In this document: in pieces, positions 55,720-64,000 of the stretch
Layout: every line of letters starts with the position of its first letter
Numbering within the stretch: the first letter of the stretch is position 1
NCBI RefSeq assembly: GCF_023734775.1
Contig: NZ_AP025732.1
Coordinates: 3,478,501 to 3,542,500, forward strand
Origin: Nostoc cf. commune SO-36
GTDB taxonomy: Bacteria; Cyanobacteriota; Cyanobacteriia; Cyanobacteriales; Nostocaceae
Direction of reading: 5' to 3'
Length of the DNA stretch: 64,000 nt
Notes under the pieces: generated by a model
Told to the model about the DNA's origin: nothing
Seen by the model: only the letters and a program-made list of their open reading frames with translations
Databases searched by the model: none
Position numbers and translations under genes: made by a program

Positions 55720-57471
55720 TCAAGTATGCTCCCTGCGACGGTGATTAGCAGCTTGTAATAACAGAGATTCGGCAAAGGCGATCGCATCGCTTGCAGATTT
55801 ACCACCAGCTAACTGCGCTAATTCTTCCCGGCGAGTGTTTAAATTATCCAAGGTAGTAACTCTGACAACAGTACGCTGTTCGGCGTTGTCATTGTTAGCT
55901 TTTTTACCTTTGCCTGGATTAATAGTTTGCTTATCTACACGAAAATGCCGATCGGCCATTGCCGCAACTAAAGGCTGGTGGGTAACACATAATACTTGGT
56001 TGCGTTGACTTAGCTGGTGTAATTTTTCTGCGATCGCTTGGGCGACTCTTCCCGAAACCCCGACATCAATTTCATCAAAAACCATTGTCCCAGCCACGTC
56101 AACCTGAGAAAAACAAGCTTTCAGCGCCAGTAAAAAGCGACTCATTTCCCCGCCAGAGGCAACTTCCGTTAAAGGTTGTAGTGGTTCTCCAGGGTTGGAA
56201 CTAAATGTAAAGGTAATTTTATCTGCTCCCATCGCAGTTGGGAAAGCTGGTAATATTTCAACCAGAAACTTCACCTTTTCCATCGCTAGGGGCTTGAGTT
56301 CAGCTACTAAACGTGATTCTAAATTAGCCGCCGCCTTACTCCGCATTTGAGTTAACTGATTGCTTGCTTGGGTGAGTTTTTCAAAACACACTTTTTCTTG
56401 ATGTTCCAACTTTTCGATAGATTGTTCGCTGTCATTAAGTTGGGCTAATTCCCCTTGGATACGTTCGTAATAAGCGATCGCTTCTGTAAGCGTTGGCCCG
56501 TACTTACGACAAATTTGCTTTAATTCTTGAATCCGTTCTTCCACCTCTTCCAATCGGTGCGGATCGGCTTCCAAGCCATCCCCATAAGCATTAATTTGCC
56601 TTCCCACTTCCATCACCGCAGCTTGCGCGTCACGCACCAATTCCAACAGGTGTTGTAGTTGGCTATCATATTCCACCATGTCACTTAATATCGTCTCACT
56701 GTCTCCCAATAAATCACCTGCGGCGGGAGTTTCATTATCGTTTTGATACAAAGCCTGATAGACTTTGTAACTCATTTGTTGCAAATCAACGACATGATTT
56801 AGGCGTTCCCGTTCTTGTCCCAACTGTTCCAATTCATTAGGTTCACTGAGGTTTGCTGCTCCCAATTCCTGCACTTGATAAGTGAGCAAGTCGAATTGTT
56901 GCAATCGTTCCCGTTCTGATGTCCGGCGTTTTTCTAATGCTAAATGCGCCTGTTGGTAATTACTAAAGCTTGTAGCGACTTTATGACGCTGCTGCATTAA
57001 AGAGTCTCCGCCATATAAATCTAACCAGTCACGGACTTGGGCAGATTGTCCCACTTGTACCGTTTGACCTTGGGCTGTGATTTCTACCAAGCGATCGCGC
57101 ATTCCGCCCATGATCTGCCGATTTACCAACACACCATTCACCCGCGATCGACTGCGGACATTACTTGCAGTCGCTGTGATTTCTCGGCTAATCACTACTG
57201 AATTTTCATCAAGCAAATCTATTTCTTGTTCAGTCAACCAAGCTGCTAAGGGGGCGTTTGAGGTGAAAGTAGCCTCTACCATCGCCCGACTTGTCCCCGT
57301 GCGAATGACTCGACTAGAGACTTTACCTCCCAAAGCGGCATCAATCGCATCCAAAATAATCGATTTTCCTGCGCCGGTTTCACCTGTTAACACATTTAGT
57401 CCTGCGCCAAATTCCAATTCTAGTTGGTCAATTAGGGCAAAGTTTTCAATTCTTAGGCAAAGCAACATCAA
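55720..57471 (-). CDS. recN: DNA repair protein RecN
   Basis: A 583-residue SMC-like ATPase for double-strand-break repair. Walker A is GETGAGKS at 30-37. The ABC signature is EVASGGEMSRFLLALK. Walker B is TMVFDEIDVGVSG, and VLCVTHQPLVAA is the switch region. A coiled coil occupies about 150-365. The length is slightly above the E. coli protein. The gene is on the minus strand, divergent from the AarF kinase gene. A symmetrical 18-bp element lies 85 bases upstream of the start. Confidence 0.95.
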   Translation of the reverse strand: MMLLCLRIENFALIDQLELEFGAGLNVLTGETGAGKSIILDAIDAALGGKVSSRVIRTGTSRAMVEATFTSNAPLAAWLTEQEIDLLDENSVVISREITATASNVRSRSRVNGVLVNRQIMGGMRDRLVEITAQGQTVQVGQSAQVRDWLDLYGGDSLMQQRHKVATSFSNYQQAHLALEKRRTSERERLQQFDLLTYQVQELGAANLSEPNELEQLGQERERLNHVVDLQQMSYKVYQALYQNDNETPAAGDLLGDSETILSDMVEYDSQLQHLLELVRDAQAAVMEVGRQINAYGDGLEADPHRLEEVEERIQELKQICRKYGPTLTEAIAYYERIQGELAQLNDSEQSIEKLEHQEKVCFEKLTQASNQLTQMRSKAAANLESRLVAELKPLAMEKVKFLVEILPAFPTAMGADKITFTFSSNPGEPLQPLTEVASGGEMSRFLLALKACFSQVDVAGTMVFDEIDVGVSGRVAQAIAEKLHQLSQRNQVLCVTHQPLVAAMADRHFRVDKQTINPGKGKKANNDNAEQRTVVRVTTLDNLNTRREELAQLAGGKSASDAIAFAESLLLQAANHRRREHT

Positions 57472-57555
57472 GCCAAGTTCTCCATGAGGGCAGATGCCGG
57501 ATACTTCTAATTTACAAGATAATAAGTCTCATCCTTTAGCAACTAGCAATATCTA

Positions 57556-57573
57556 ATACTATTGAACTAGTAT
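57556..57573. promoter_or_regulatory. Palindrome ATACTA-N6-TAGTAT upstream of recN
   Basis: A perfect 6+6 dyad with a 6-base spacer in the recN upstream region. It does not match the cyanobacterial LexA consensus AGTAC-type box closely. It is offered only as a possible operator. Confidence 0.25.
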
Positions 57574-57597
57574 GCCCGTTTAAGTGTAGCAGACTAG

Positions 57598-57678
57598 TAG
57601 GGAGTAGGAGATGAGGCAGATGAGGTAGAAATAATTAATGCCCAATGCCCAATGCCCCATTCCCAATTCCCAATCCCT
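57598..57678. repeat. GGAGTAG / ATGCCCA / TTCCCAA heptamer array
   Basis: Consecutive heptamer-like units change from GGAGTAGG through ATGAGGCAG to ATGCCCA and ATTCCCA. It is related to the array after pepA. It lies between the divergent genes recN and the AarF kinase. Confidence 0.75.
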
Positions 57679-57730
57679 CAACATATTGTTACAATACTTA
57701 ATGTGATCGTTCTGACTGGTGGCCTTTTTC

Positions 57731-59740
57731 ATGATTGTTAAGACACTTCCCCCTAGTTCCCGACCGATTCAGGAGGACAGTCGCAACGGCACAAATAGCC
57801 GAAGCGAACTGGACGTTATTGATATAGTGCCAGAAAATGGTATACAAGGCTTGGTTGTGCGTAATCCTAGCCCGTCGCAGACATCGCTAAAACTATTAGC
57901 TGCCCAAAAGGTGAGGATAACAGCCGAACCTCAGACGCTTTACGATCCCGCGACTATAGCGGCGCATTATCAAAAAAGACCCTTCCAAGTTATACGGCGG
58001 ATTTTCGCCGTGTTGGGGCCGACTTTATCCTTTGCTTTTGGGTTATGGTCGGATAGTAAGCGGGGAATTGTCGTCAAAAATGATCGTCGCCGAGCCACTC
58101 AGCTACGAGTATTGCTGACCCAACTAGGGCCTGCTTACATCAAAATCGGACAAGCTTTGTCCACCAGACCGGATCTTGTTCCTCCTGTATACCTAGAAGA
58201 ATTAACTAAGCTACAAGACCAATTACCGCCTTTTCCTAACGAAATTGCTTATCAGTTTATCAAAGAAGAACTAGGCGCACCTCCAGAAGAGGTTTATGCC
58301 GAACTCTCGGCCCAGCCAATTGCTGCGGCTTCCTTGGGGCAAGTCTATAAAGGTAAGCTAAAAACTGGTGAAGAAGTCGCCGTTAAAATCCAACGTCCCG
58401 ACTTAAGAGAGGGAATCACCATTGATTTGTATATTTTGCGTAACCTCGCTGCTTGGGTGCAGAAAAAGGTCAAACGGGTAAAAAGTGACTTAGTTGGTAT
58501 TCTCGATGAATTAGGCGATCGCATCTTTGAAGAGATGGACTACATCCACGAAGGTGAAAATGCTGAAAGATTTTTCGAGTTATATGGTCATATAAAAGAC
58601 GTATATGTGCCGAAAATTTACTGGGAATACACTAATCGCCGCGTCTTGACGATGGAGTGGATTAACGGTACAAAATTAACCCAGACAGAAGAAATTAGCG
58701 CCCAAGGGATAGATGCTCGTTATCTAATTGAGGTGGGTGTGCAGTGTTCCCTGCGCCAGTTGCTAGAACATGGATTTTTCCACGCTGATCCCCACCCAGG
58801 TAATTTGTTAGCAACACCAGATGGTAAATTAGCTTATCTCGACTTCGGGATGATGAGCGAGATTCAACCACTACAGCGTTATGGTTTGATTGAAGCGATC
58901 GTCCACGTTGTCAACCGCGACTTTGAAGGACTAGCAAAAGACTACGTTAAATTAGATTTTTTATCACCAGAAACCGATTTAACACCAATTATCCCAGCTT
59001 TTGCAAGAGTCTTTGCTGATGCCGAAGGAGCTAGTGTTGCCGATCTTAATATTAAAAGCATCACCGATGAACTATCGGCTTTGATGTACGAGTATCCTTT
59101 CCGCGTACCGCCCTATTACGCCTTAATTATTCGCTCCCTTGTGACACTCGAAGGGATTGCAATATTTATAGATCCCAACTTTAAAGTTCTCAGCGAAGCT
59201 TATCCCTACGTTTCTAAACGCCTGTTAACCGATCCAGCACCGCAATTAAGAGCATCATTGCAAGATTTGCTATTTAAAGATGGTAGATTTCGCTGGAACC
59301 GTTTAGAAAACTTGTTAAAAAATGCGCGTAATAGTCAAGACTACGACTTTAATTTAGTGCTGAATCAGGGTATAGAATTTTTATCATCTGAACGCGGCGC
59401 TTTCATTCGTGACAAGCTAGTAGATGAATCTGTTAACGGGCTCGATGCTTTAGGTAAAAATGTTTTGCATAACTTTACCTCCCTGTTGCGGGAACGGGTA
59501 GGATTGACAGCAGTTAATGAAACTCCATCGGCCACTGTTGAGCAACAACAAACCTTAGAGCATATCAAACGTATATTAGGTATTCTCCGAGAAACACGAG
59601 GCTTTGAGCCAATGCAACTTGCGTCCCAAATTACCCAGTTGTTGGTAAATTCAGATGTACAGCGCTTAGGTCAACAAATTGCTAACCGCTTTACGCAAAA
59701 AGCTGTAGCTAGGTTAATTCGGCAACTATTGGCATCGTAG
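57731..59740 (+). CDS. ABC1/AarF/UbiB family atypical protein kinase
   Basis: A 669-residue protein when started at ATG 57731; GTG 57719 is an alternative. The kinase-like core includes KIGQALSTRPDLVPP (the KxGQ motif of UbiB) and the Ala-rich loop AAASLGQVYKG. EEVAVKIQRPDLR holds the Lys. The catalytic region is FFHADPHPGNLL with LDFGMM. UbiB/ABC1 proteins support quinone synthesis and stress tolerance; plastid relatives act at plastoglobules. In a cyanobacterium the target could be plastoquinone or tocopherol metabolism. The C-terminal 200 residues are helical. Confidence 0.92.
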   Translation: MIVKTLPPSSRPIQEDSRNGTNSRSELDVIDIVPENGIQGLVVRNPSPSQTSLKLLAAQKVRITAEPQTLYDPATIAAHYQKRPFQVIRRIFAVLGPTLSFAFGLWSDSKRGIVVKNDRRRATQLRVLLTQLGPAYIKIGQALSTRPDLVPPVYLEELTKLQDQLPPFPNEIAYQFIKEELGAPPEEVYAELSAQPIAAASLGQVYKGKLKTGEEVAVKIQRPDLREGITIDLYILRNLAAWVQKKVKRVKSDLVGILDELGDRIFEEMDYIHEGENAERFFELYGHIKDVYVPKIYWEYTNRRVLTMEWINGTKLTQTEEISAQGIDARYLIEVGVQCSLRQLLEHGFFHADPHPGNLLATPDGKLAYLDFGMMSEIQPLQRYGLIEAIVHVVNRDFEGLAKDYVKLDFLSPETDLTPIIPAFARVFADAEGASVADLNIKSITDELSALMYEYPFRVPPYYALIIRSLVTLEGIAIFIDPNFKVLSEAYPYVSKRLLTDPAPQLRASLQDLLFKDGRFRWNRLENLLKNARNSQDYDFNLVLNQGIEFLSSERGAFIRDKLVDESVNGLDALGKNVLHNFTSLLRERVGLTAVNETPSATVEQQQTLEHIKRILGILRETRGFEPMQLASQITQLLVNSDVQRLGQQIANRFTQKAVARLIRQLLAS

Positions 59741-59833
59741 TGAAAGTTATGAGTTGAAGAAGAACATATACAGCGTATTTCAGTAAATGAAGTATACGGG
59801 TAGGGGCACAACATGTTGTCATTTTAGGATTGC

Positions 59834-59940
59834 CTCGTTCCCAGTCTCCGACTGGGAATGCCCGTCGTTGAGGCTCCGCCTCCCTTGCTGGCGGCAGAGC
59901 CGCCAAGAGCAGCATTTCCAGCCCAGAGGCTGGAAACGAG
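59834..59940. repeat. 107-bp GC-rich palindromic repeat
   Basis: It starts CTCGTTCCCAG and ends CTGGAAACGAG, with internal stems TTCCCAGTC/GACTGGGAA, GGCGG/CCGCC and TTTCCAGCC/GGCTGGAAA. It is non-coding and typical of cyanobacterial dispersed repeat families. Confidence 0.75.
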
Positions 59941-59961
59941 ATTTGAAAGGCTTTTAGCTTA

Positions 59962-61276
59962 AGAGAACTCCACAAAAAAAATGATCCAATAGCTATGTGG
60001 GTTTAGCAAAAATTTCTACAAACCATTTTCTGAGATTGGGGAGGCGGTGAATCTGTGTTTCAATTTCTGCCATAGCGGAGGTAGTAAGTTTAACTCCTGT
60101 AGAATAAACTGTTTCTACCAATGTGACCACCGGATTTTTACCCTTAAATGTGAGAGTTTGGGCGAAATTCAGTACAGTCTCAACAGTGTCAAGTAAACTA
60201 CCATTCCAATGCTGTTCTAACCAGCCAAAACAACGTTCTATCGGGTTATATTTACTATGATAAGGCGGATAATAAGCAAGTTGTAACGTCAGTTGAGATG
60301 ATGTACCAAAATCTACAATCCGCTTCATAAATTGAGTGCGGCGAGAATTATTTTCAGGTCCATTATCCTGATTAATCACCAGTTTTTGAATATGAGCAAA
60401 TCTGTGTTTGACAGTTTGCCACCAGCTTTCAAGCAAATCAACAATACAATCAGCGGTTAATTTGGAAGAAACAAAGAATAAAAATAACTCGTTGTATTCA
60501 GGTATAAAAATGCCGTAGGGAATCAGAGTTATCTCCGTCGGGAAGTCGTGGTCTACTGAGATGGTTGGCATTCGATTTTTACCCCCACGGTCAAATTCTC
60601 CAATCTTAACTGCTACCTTAGCATCAATGGAAATTCGCAGAGTATGAGGGTCATTGTCAGCTTCACTATTAATTTGTTCAACTTGTTCAAAAATCGCTTC
60701 TGTTTCGGGAATTTTCTTGATAGGCTTGGTTTTCAGAACTCTTTTTAAGGTATAGCCTAAATCATTCAATTTTCGTCGAATTGTTTCTGATGAAGGTAGT
60801 TCTTCCTCTGTGTAACCAAATTGTTCAATTAGTTGACGACGGACTTCGCTTGCCGTCATGCGTGTATACAAACGTATACTTTTAAAACTGGGGTCAGTTT
60901 GACTTTGTGGGTCTACTAACGATTTTATATCCCTCAACAAGTTTGATAATTTTGCTTCAGCCCGCTTGCGTCCACTACGCCTGAAACCATCAATAAAAGG
61001 CTGACCACTCTCTAACTCCTGCATCCCTTTACGGATAGTGCGCCTATTCCATCCCAACTCCCTTTCCGCCACAGTTTGTCCACCTATTCCCAAACCTTTG
61101 ACTACTTCTGCCATGAATTGTCTTCGGTCACTTCCCTTGAGTTTTTTCGCTGTTTTGATGTACAGAGATTTTAGGTGCGCGGTGAGTTGAATGATAGATT
61201 TTGGATACATGAGCTAGACTGCACACTGAATTTATCTTTCTCTTATCATAGGATCAATTATTCTGTGGAGTTCTCT
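59962..61276 (-). mobile_element. ISAzo13-type insertion sequence, 1315 bp
   Basis: The ends are 26-base inverted repeats with three mismatches: AGAGAACTCCACA... at 59962-59987 and the complement at 61251-61276. They enclose a full transposase gene. The flanks suggest a short direct repeat TAA if the true tips are GAGAAC (59963 and 61275). The element appears complete and could be active. Confidence 0.85.
59993..61210 (-). CDS. ISAzo13-family transposase
   Basis: A 405-residue DDE transposase filling its insertion sequence. The N-terminal helix-turn-helix region includes VAERELGWNRRTIRKGMQEL (about 47-66). Likely catalytic residues are D196 (SIDAKVAV), D282 (INQDNGPEN) and E325 (NPIERCFGW). 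SETIRRKLNDLGYTLKRV and HSKYNPIERCFGWLEQHW are ISAzo13 signatures. The frame is uninterrupted with start and stop inside the inverted repeats, so the enzyme is probably functional. Confidence 0.88.
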   Translation of the reverse strand: MYPKSIIQLTAHLKSLYIKTAKKLKGSDRRQFMAEVVKGLGIGGQTVAERELGWNRRTIRKGMQELESGQPFIDGFRRSGRKRAEAKLSNLLRDIKSLVDPQSQTDPSFKSIRLYTRMTASEVRRQLIEQFGYTEEELPSSETIRRKLNDLGYTLKRVLKTKPIKKIPETEAIFEQVEQINSEADNDPHTLRISIDAKVAVKIGEFDRGGKNRMPTISVDHDFPTEITLIPYGIFIPEYNELFLFFVSSKLTADCIVDLLESWWQTVKHRFAHIQKLVINQDNGPENNSRRTQFMKRIVDFGTSSQLTLQLAYYPPYHSKYNPIERCFGWLEQHWNGSLLDTVETVLNFAQTLTFKGKNPVVTLVETVYSTGVKLTTSAMAEIETQIHRLPNLRKWFVEIFAKPT

Positions 61277-61308
61277 AAGTTGACACCAATGAACATGTTG
61301 TGCCCCTA

Positions 61309-62282
61309 CGATTATCTGTACCTCACCAAGTTGCAATCTGCTGTAATGTTTTGACGTATCGCGTCGCCATCCAGAACTTAAATTATTTTTATAATCCTTT
61401 TTTAACAGGAATTTTAGGCGTTGCTTGGCGATTTGTGTCAGTGTTGCTACTTTTATCTCTACTCATTTCGAGCAAAGAATTGCAATTATACGTATTTAGA
61501 CTAAATATTTAATACATAAACTGGCGATATTAAAATAGGTTATACTTACGCATTTTCTTAAACCTAACGACCACCCTCTCGATTATGCAAACAAAACCTG
61601 CTGACTTAGGTTGCCAATTATTAAAGTTTTAACCAAATTTTATATCCAGTATATATACAGTTTTTTTTTATTTAAATGGTCTTTATTATAACAGTAGATA
61701 GCCAAATTAAACTTACCAGTAAAACATTATAAAAAACTAAGATCCCAATGTTTGTAAAGTTTACACAATGCAGCTTTGACAAGGTGTGACCTGTTATCTG
61801 GGGCAATTTTTTTAGGTTCTGTTCCTAAATACAGGTTTGTTTATTGACAATGATCGCATACCTAGTAGTTTGTGTGCTGCCAGGATTTCTGGGGGCTTGT
61901 GCTGCGTGGGGTATTACGTCCTAGTGGGACTTTGCCAGATTCGGGAACGGTATGTTTTCGGAGGGTTGCTTATTACCCCAACAATTTGAGCGGTTGCTTT
62001 GTGGCGTAGCAGTCGTGCATTTGTTGGATAGGCAGTAACTGAACAGTGGGAATTCTGAAGTTTACTACCGACTTTCAAGAACTTTATGATGTGCAGTTTC
62101 TAGCTGGTGTACAGCATCCGATGCTTTTGAACCAGGAATTAAAAGAAATCTGCCAAGCATTTACTGCGCCAGATTTGAACTGCTCACTGCGACTAAGTGC
62201 GGTGATTGCTAATGACTAAGCAATCTGTTTAATCAGAGCGTAATTGTTGAAATAAAATTTTTAGTTTTTTTAGAGGTTTTTT
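61309..62282. other. Gap between the insertion sequence and the adhesin-like gene
   Basis: About 970 bases. A 70-codon frame at 61300-61512 starts inside the repeat arm and is not convincing. A strongly AT-rich stretch lies at 61500-61800. From 61850 to 62220 the composition rises and looks like decayed coding sequence, including the small frame described separately. No RNA gene was recognised. Confidence 0.45.
62046..62219 (+). pseudogene. Possible gene remnant upstream of the adhesin-like gene
   Basis: A 57-codon frame with a GTG start encodes ILKFTTDFQELYDVQFLAG, then VQHPMLLNQELKEICQAFTA. It has protein-like composition, but no family is recognised. It stops 63 bases before the next gene and may be the tail of a lost gene or a small real one. 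Confidence 0.25.
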
Positions 62283-64000
62283 ATGACTGAATTCAAAGTA
62301 AATACTACTGTTATCGGTAATCAATCTAACTCCACAGTAGCGATAGATCAAAATGGGAACTTTGTCATTTGCTGGACTAGTTTTGATGAGAACGGGGTTG
62401 GTGGGATATATGCCCAACGATACAACAATGATGGGGCACCTCAAGGGAATCAATTTAAGGTCAATACCCTGACCACAGACAATCAAAGTATCCCCACAGC
62501 AGCGATGGATGCAAACGGGAACTTTATCATTTCCTGGACTAATTTTGCTGAGAACGGGTCTAGCACTGGGATATATGCCCAACGCTACAACAGTGCAGGG
62601 ATGCCTCAAGGAGGTGAATTTAAAGTCAATACCGACATCGACAGCATTTTGGACTCCACTGTAGCGATAGCGATGAATGCAAATGGGGCCTTTGCCATTT
62701 CCTGGAGTAAATTGGAGGTGGATGGATCTGACTTTGAGGTATATGCCCGACTCTACGACAGTACTGGGATGCCTCAAGATGTCCAATTTAAGGTCAATAA
62801 AACCTTTGAAGACAAACAATATTACCCCACAGTCGCAATGAATGTAGATGGGGGCTTTATCATTTCCTGGACTAGCAATCTTCAAGATGATTCTGGCAAT
62901 GGGATATATGCCCAACGCTACGACAATACTGGGATGCCTCAAGGAGAGGAATTTCGGGTTAATGCCACCATCATCAACAATCAAACTAACCCCACAGTTG
63001 CGATAGATGCGACAGGAAACTTTGTTATTTCTTGGCAAAGCGAGAACCAGGACGGAGATGGCTATGGGATATATGCCCAACGCTACAACAGTGCAGGGGA
63101 GGCTCAAGGGAACGAATTTCGGGTCAATACCAAAATCGTTAACGATCAAATTAACCCCAAGGTAGCGATGGATGCAAGGGGAAACTTTGTCATTTCTTGG
63201 CAAAGCAATGTTCAAGACAATTCTGGCTATGGGATATATGCCCAACGCTACGACAGTGCAGGGAATGCTCAAGGGGAAGAATTTCAAGTCAATGCTTATA
63301 CTTCCAACGACCAAAGTATCCCCACAGTAGCGATGAATGGAAAGGGAGACTTTGTAATTTCCTGGACTAGTTATGGTCAAGATAGGCTAGTACCGCAGGA
63401 TGAGGACATAAATTCTAATGGGGGGATATATGCCCAACTATACAAAAGTGGGGTTCCTCCGATAATTACCTCTGTTTCTACATCTGCCCTAGAATACACT
63501 GAGAACGCCAATACAATCATCGACTCAGGCATCACCGTTAGCGACAAAGATTCAGATAACTTAGCTAGTGCCACCGTTAGCATTACTAGTGGTTTTATTT
63601 CTGCTCAAGATACCCTCGCCTTCACCAGCGAAAATGGGATTACGGGCAGCTACAACAGTAGCACAGGTGTTTTAACCTTAACTGGCAGTTCCAGCGTTGC
63701 TAATTATCAAACCGCACTACGTTCCGTTACTTATAGCAACAGGAGTGATAACCCCAGTCTCACACCTCGTACCGTCAGATTTATAGTTAATGATGGGTCT
63801 ACTAATAGCACTGCCATTACCCGCAACATTAATATTACGGCAGTGAATGATGCACCTGTTGCTGCTGCCACCAACTCTGTCCTGCTATACACTGAGAATA
63901 CCACTACAGCCATCGACTCAGGCATCACCGTTAGCGATGTAGACTCTCCTACCCTAACTAGTGCCACCGTCAGCATTACCAGTGGCTTTATTTCTGCTCA
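62283..64000 (+). CDS. N-terminal part of a large repeat protein: seven propeller-type repeats, then cadherin-like domains (runs off the window)
   Basis: An uninterrupted frame from ATG 62283 to the window end (572 codons, no stop). Residues 1-390 hold seven ~50-60-residue repeats with the pattern TVAMDANGNFVISW...GIYAQRYDSAGMPQGEEF; seven copies suggest a complete seven-bladed beta-propeller. From about 400 two cadherin-like/Calx-beta-style repeats begin (YTENANTIIDSGITVSDKDS ... RFIVNDGSTNSTAITRNI, VNDAPV linker). There is no signal peptide, which fits type I (RTX) secretion with a C-terminal signal beyond the window. A purine-rich AGAGG lies 7 bases before the ATG. The likely role is a surface or secreted adhesin. 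Confidence 0.85.
   Translation, partial: MTEFKVNTTVIGNQSNSTVAIDQNGNFVICWTSFDENGVGGIYAQRYNNDGAPQGNQFKVNTLTTDNQSIPTAAMDANGNFIISWTNFAENGSSTGIYAQRYNSAGMPQGGEFKVNTDIDSILDSTVAIAMNANGAFAISWSKLEVDGSDFEVYARLYDSTGMPQDVQFKVNKTFEDKQYYPTVAMNVDGGFIISWTSNLQDDSGNGIYAQRYDNTGMPQGEEFRVNATIINNQTNPTVAIDATGNFVISWQSENQDGDGYGIYAQRYNSAGEAQGNEFRVNTKIVNDQINPKVAMDARGNFVISWQSNVQDNSGYGIYAQRYDSAGNAQGEEFQVNAYTSNDQSIPTVAMNGKGDFVISWTSYGQDRLVPQDEDINSNGGIYAQLYKSGVPPIITSVSTSALEYTENANTIIDSGITVSDKDSDNLASATVSITSGFISAQDTLAFTSENGITGSYNSSTGVLTLTGSSSVANYQTALRSVTYSNRSDNPSLTPRTVRFIVNDGSTNSTAITRNINITAVNDAPVAAATNSVLLYTENTTTAIDSGITVSDVDSPTLTSATVSITSGFISA

Larger units (their letters stand above)
59801..61308. repeat. Outer 17-bp palindrome arms enclosing nested insertions
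   Basis: TAGGGGCACAACATGTT at 59801-59817 is the exact complement of 61292-61308. Between the arms lie a 107-bp palindromic repeat and the whole insertion sequence. Removing the insertion sequence brings the arms to within about 160 bases, a typical dispersed palindromic repeat that was later invaded. Confidence 0.75.

Noticed and set aside
57556..57573. LexA box upstream of recN
   Set aside because: The dyad ATACTA-N6-TAGTAT does not fit the cyanobacterial LexA consensus; kept only as an unspecific palindrome.
61300..61512. 70-codon frame after the insertion sequence
   Set aside because: It begins inside the 17-bp repeat arm and lacks family features; the hydrophobic run is short and AT-driven.
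62229..63976. Minus-strand frames of 383, 68 and 81 codons at the right end
   Set aside because: They are shadows of the uninterrupted + strand repeat gene at 62283-64000, whose repeats have clear protein periodicity and domain matches.

Overview
The window is cyanobacterial chromosome, most likely from a filamentous heterocyst-type species (Nostoc/Anabaena group). The evidence is dense HIP1 octamers (GCGATCGC), heptameric short tandem repeats of the TGACCAA and TGCCCAA type, typical cyanobacterial families (Ycf35/DUF1257, DUF2997, DUF3038, DUF4335, DUF4079, DUF1997, DUF502, LabA-like NYN), and a very large Ser/Thr kinase-ATPase-histidine kinase. No rRNA, tRNA or CRISPR array was found.

Layout. 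1-9.3 kb: end of an HpsJ-like membrane protein, a GT2 glycosyltransferase, DUF502, nusB, ftsY, a GAF-SpoIIE phosphatase and a frameshifted ankyrin-repeat gene. 9.5-17.6 kb: DUF4079, DUF1997, an NmrA-type reductase, a lambda-endolysin-like GH104 enzyme, menH, a protein-kinase remnant, an InrS-like nickel sensor, lptC overlapping a LabA-like gene, and metG. 18-26.4 kb: a lipid block with an acyltransferase, an alpha/beta hydrolase, EcsC, a 42-bp tandem-repeat ORF, pepA, then plsX-fabH-fabD. 26.5-39.7 kb: a Cache histidine kinase and a 1.9-kiloresidue hybrid kinase on the minus strand, then plsC, an AI-2E-type transporter, a DUF2288 gene and a mutS2 gene with many indels. 39.7-49 kb: a repeat-rich gap, a secreted sugar-dehydrogenase-like protein, the DUF3038/DUF4335 pair, a YiaA/B protein, and the DUF2997-Ycf35-ferredoxin cluster. 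49-55.5 kb, accessory: a methyltransferase, DUF4926 with a truncated DUF6883, a Cys-His-Asp enzyme-like protein, an ABC exporter with MarR, an MFS pseudogene split by a MITE, and a VOC protein. 55.7-64 kb: recN, an AarF kinase, an ISAzo13-type insertion sequence nested inside palindromic repeats, and the start of a large repeat protein (seven propeller-like repeats, then cadherin-like repeats) that runs off the window end.

Two patterns cut across the window. First, six genes carry one-base indels, often in short homopolymers, while the flanking residues remain perfectly alignable. This suggests sequencing error or very recent decay. It is most concentrated in the 3' half of mutS2 (six indels in about 720 bp) and the ankyrin gene (three in about 260 bp). 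Second, palindromic and tandem repeats sit tightly around genes. fabH is bracketed by inverted copies of one repeat. Heptamer arrays run into the start codons of two genes. One MITE with a perfect 5-bp target duplication has inactivated an MFS transporter.

I did not find a system that is clearly new. The best candidates for follow-up are the inverted-repeat-bracketed fabH, the 42-bp repeat locus, the DUF6883/DUF4926/Cys-His-Asp neighbourhood, and the propeller-cadherin protein at the right edge.
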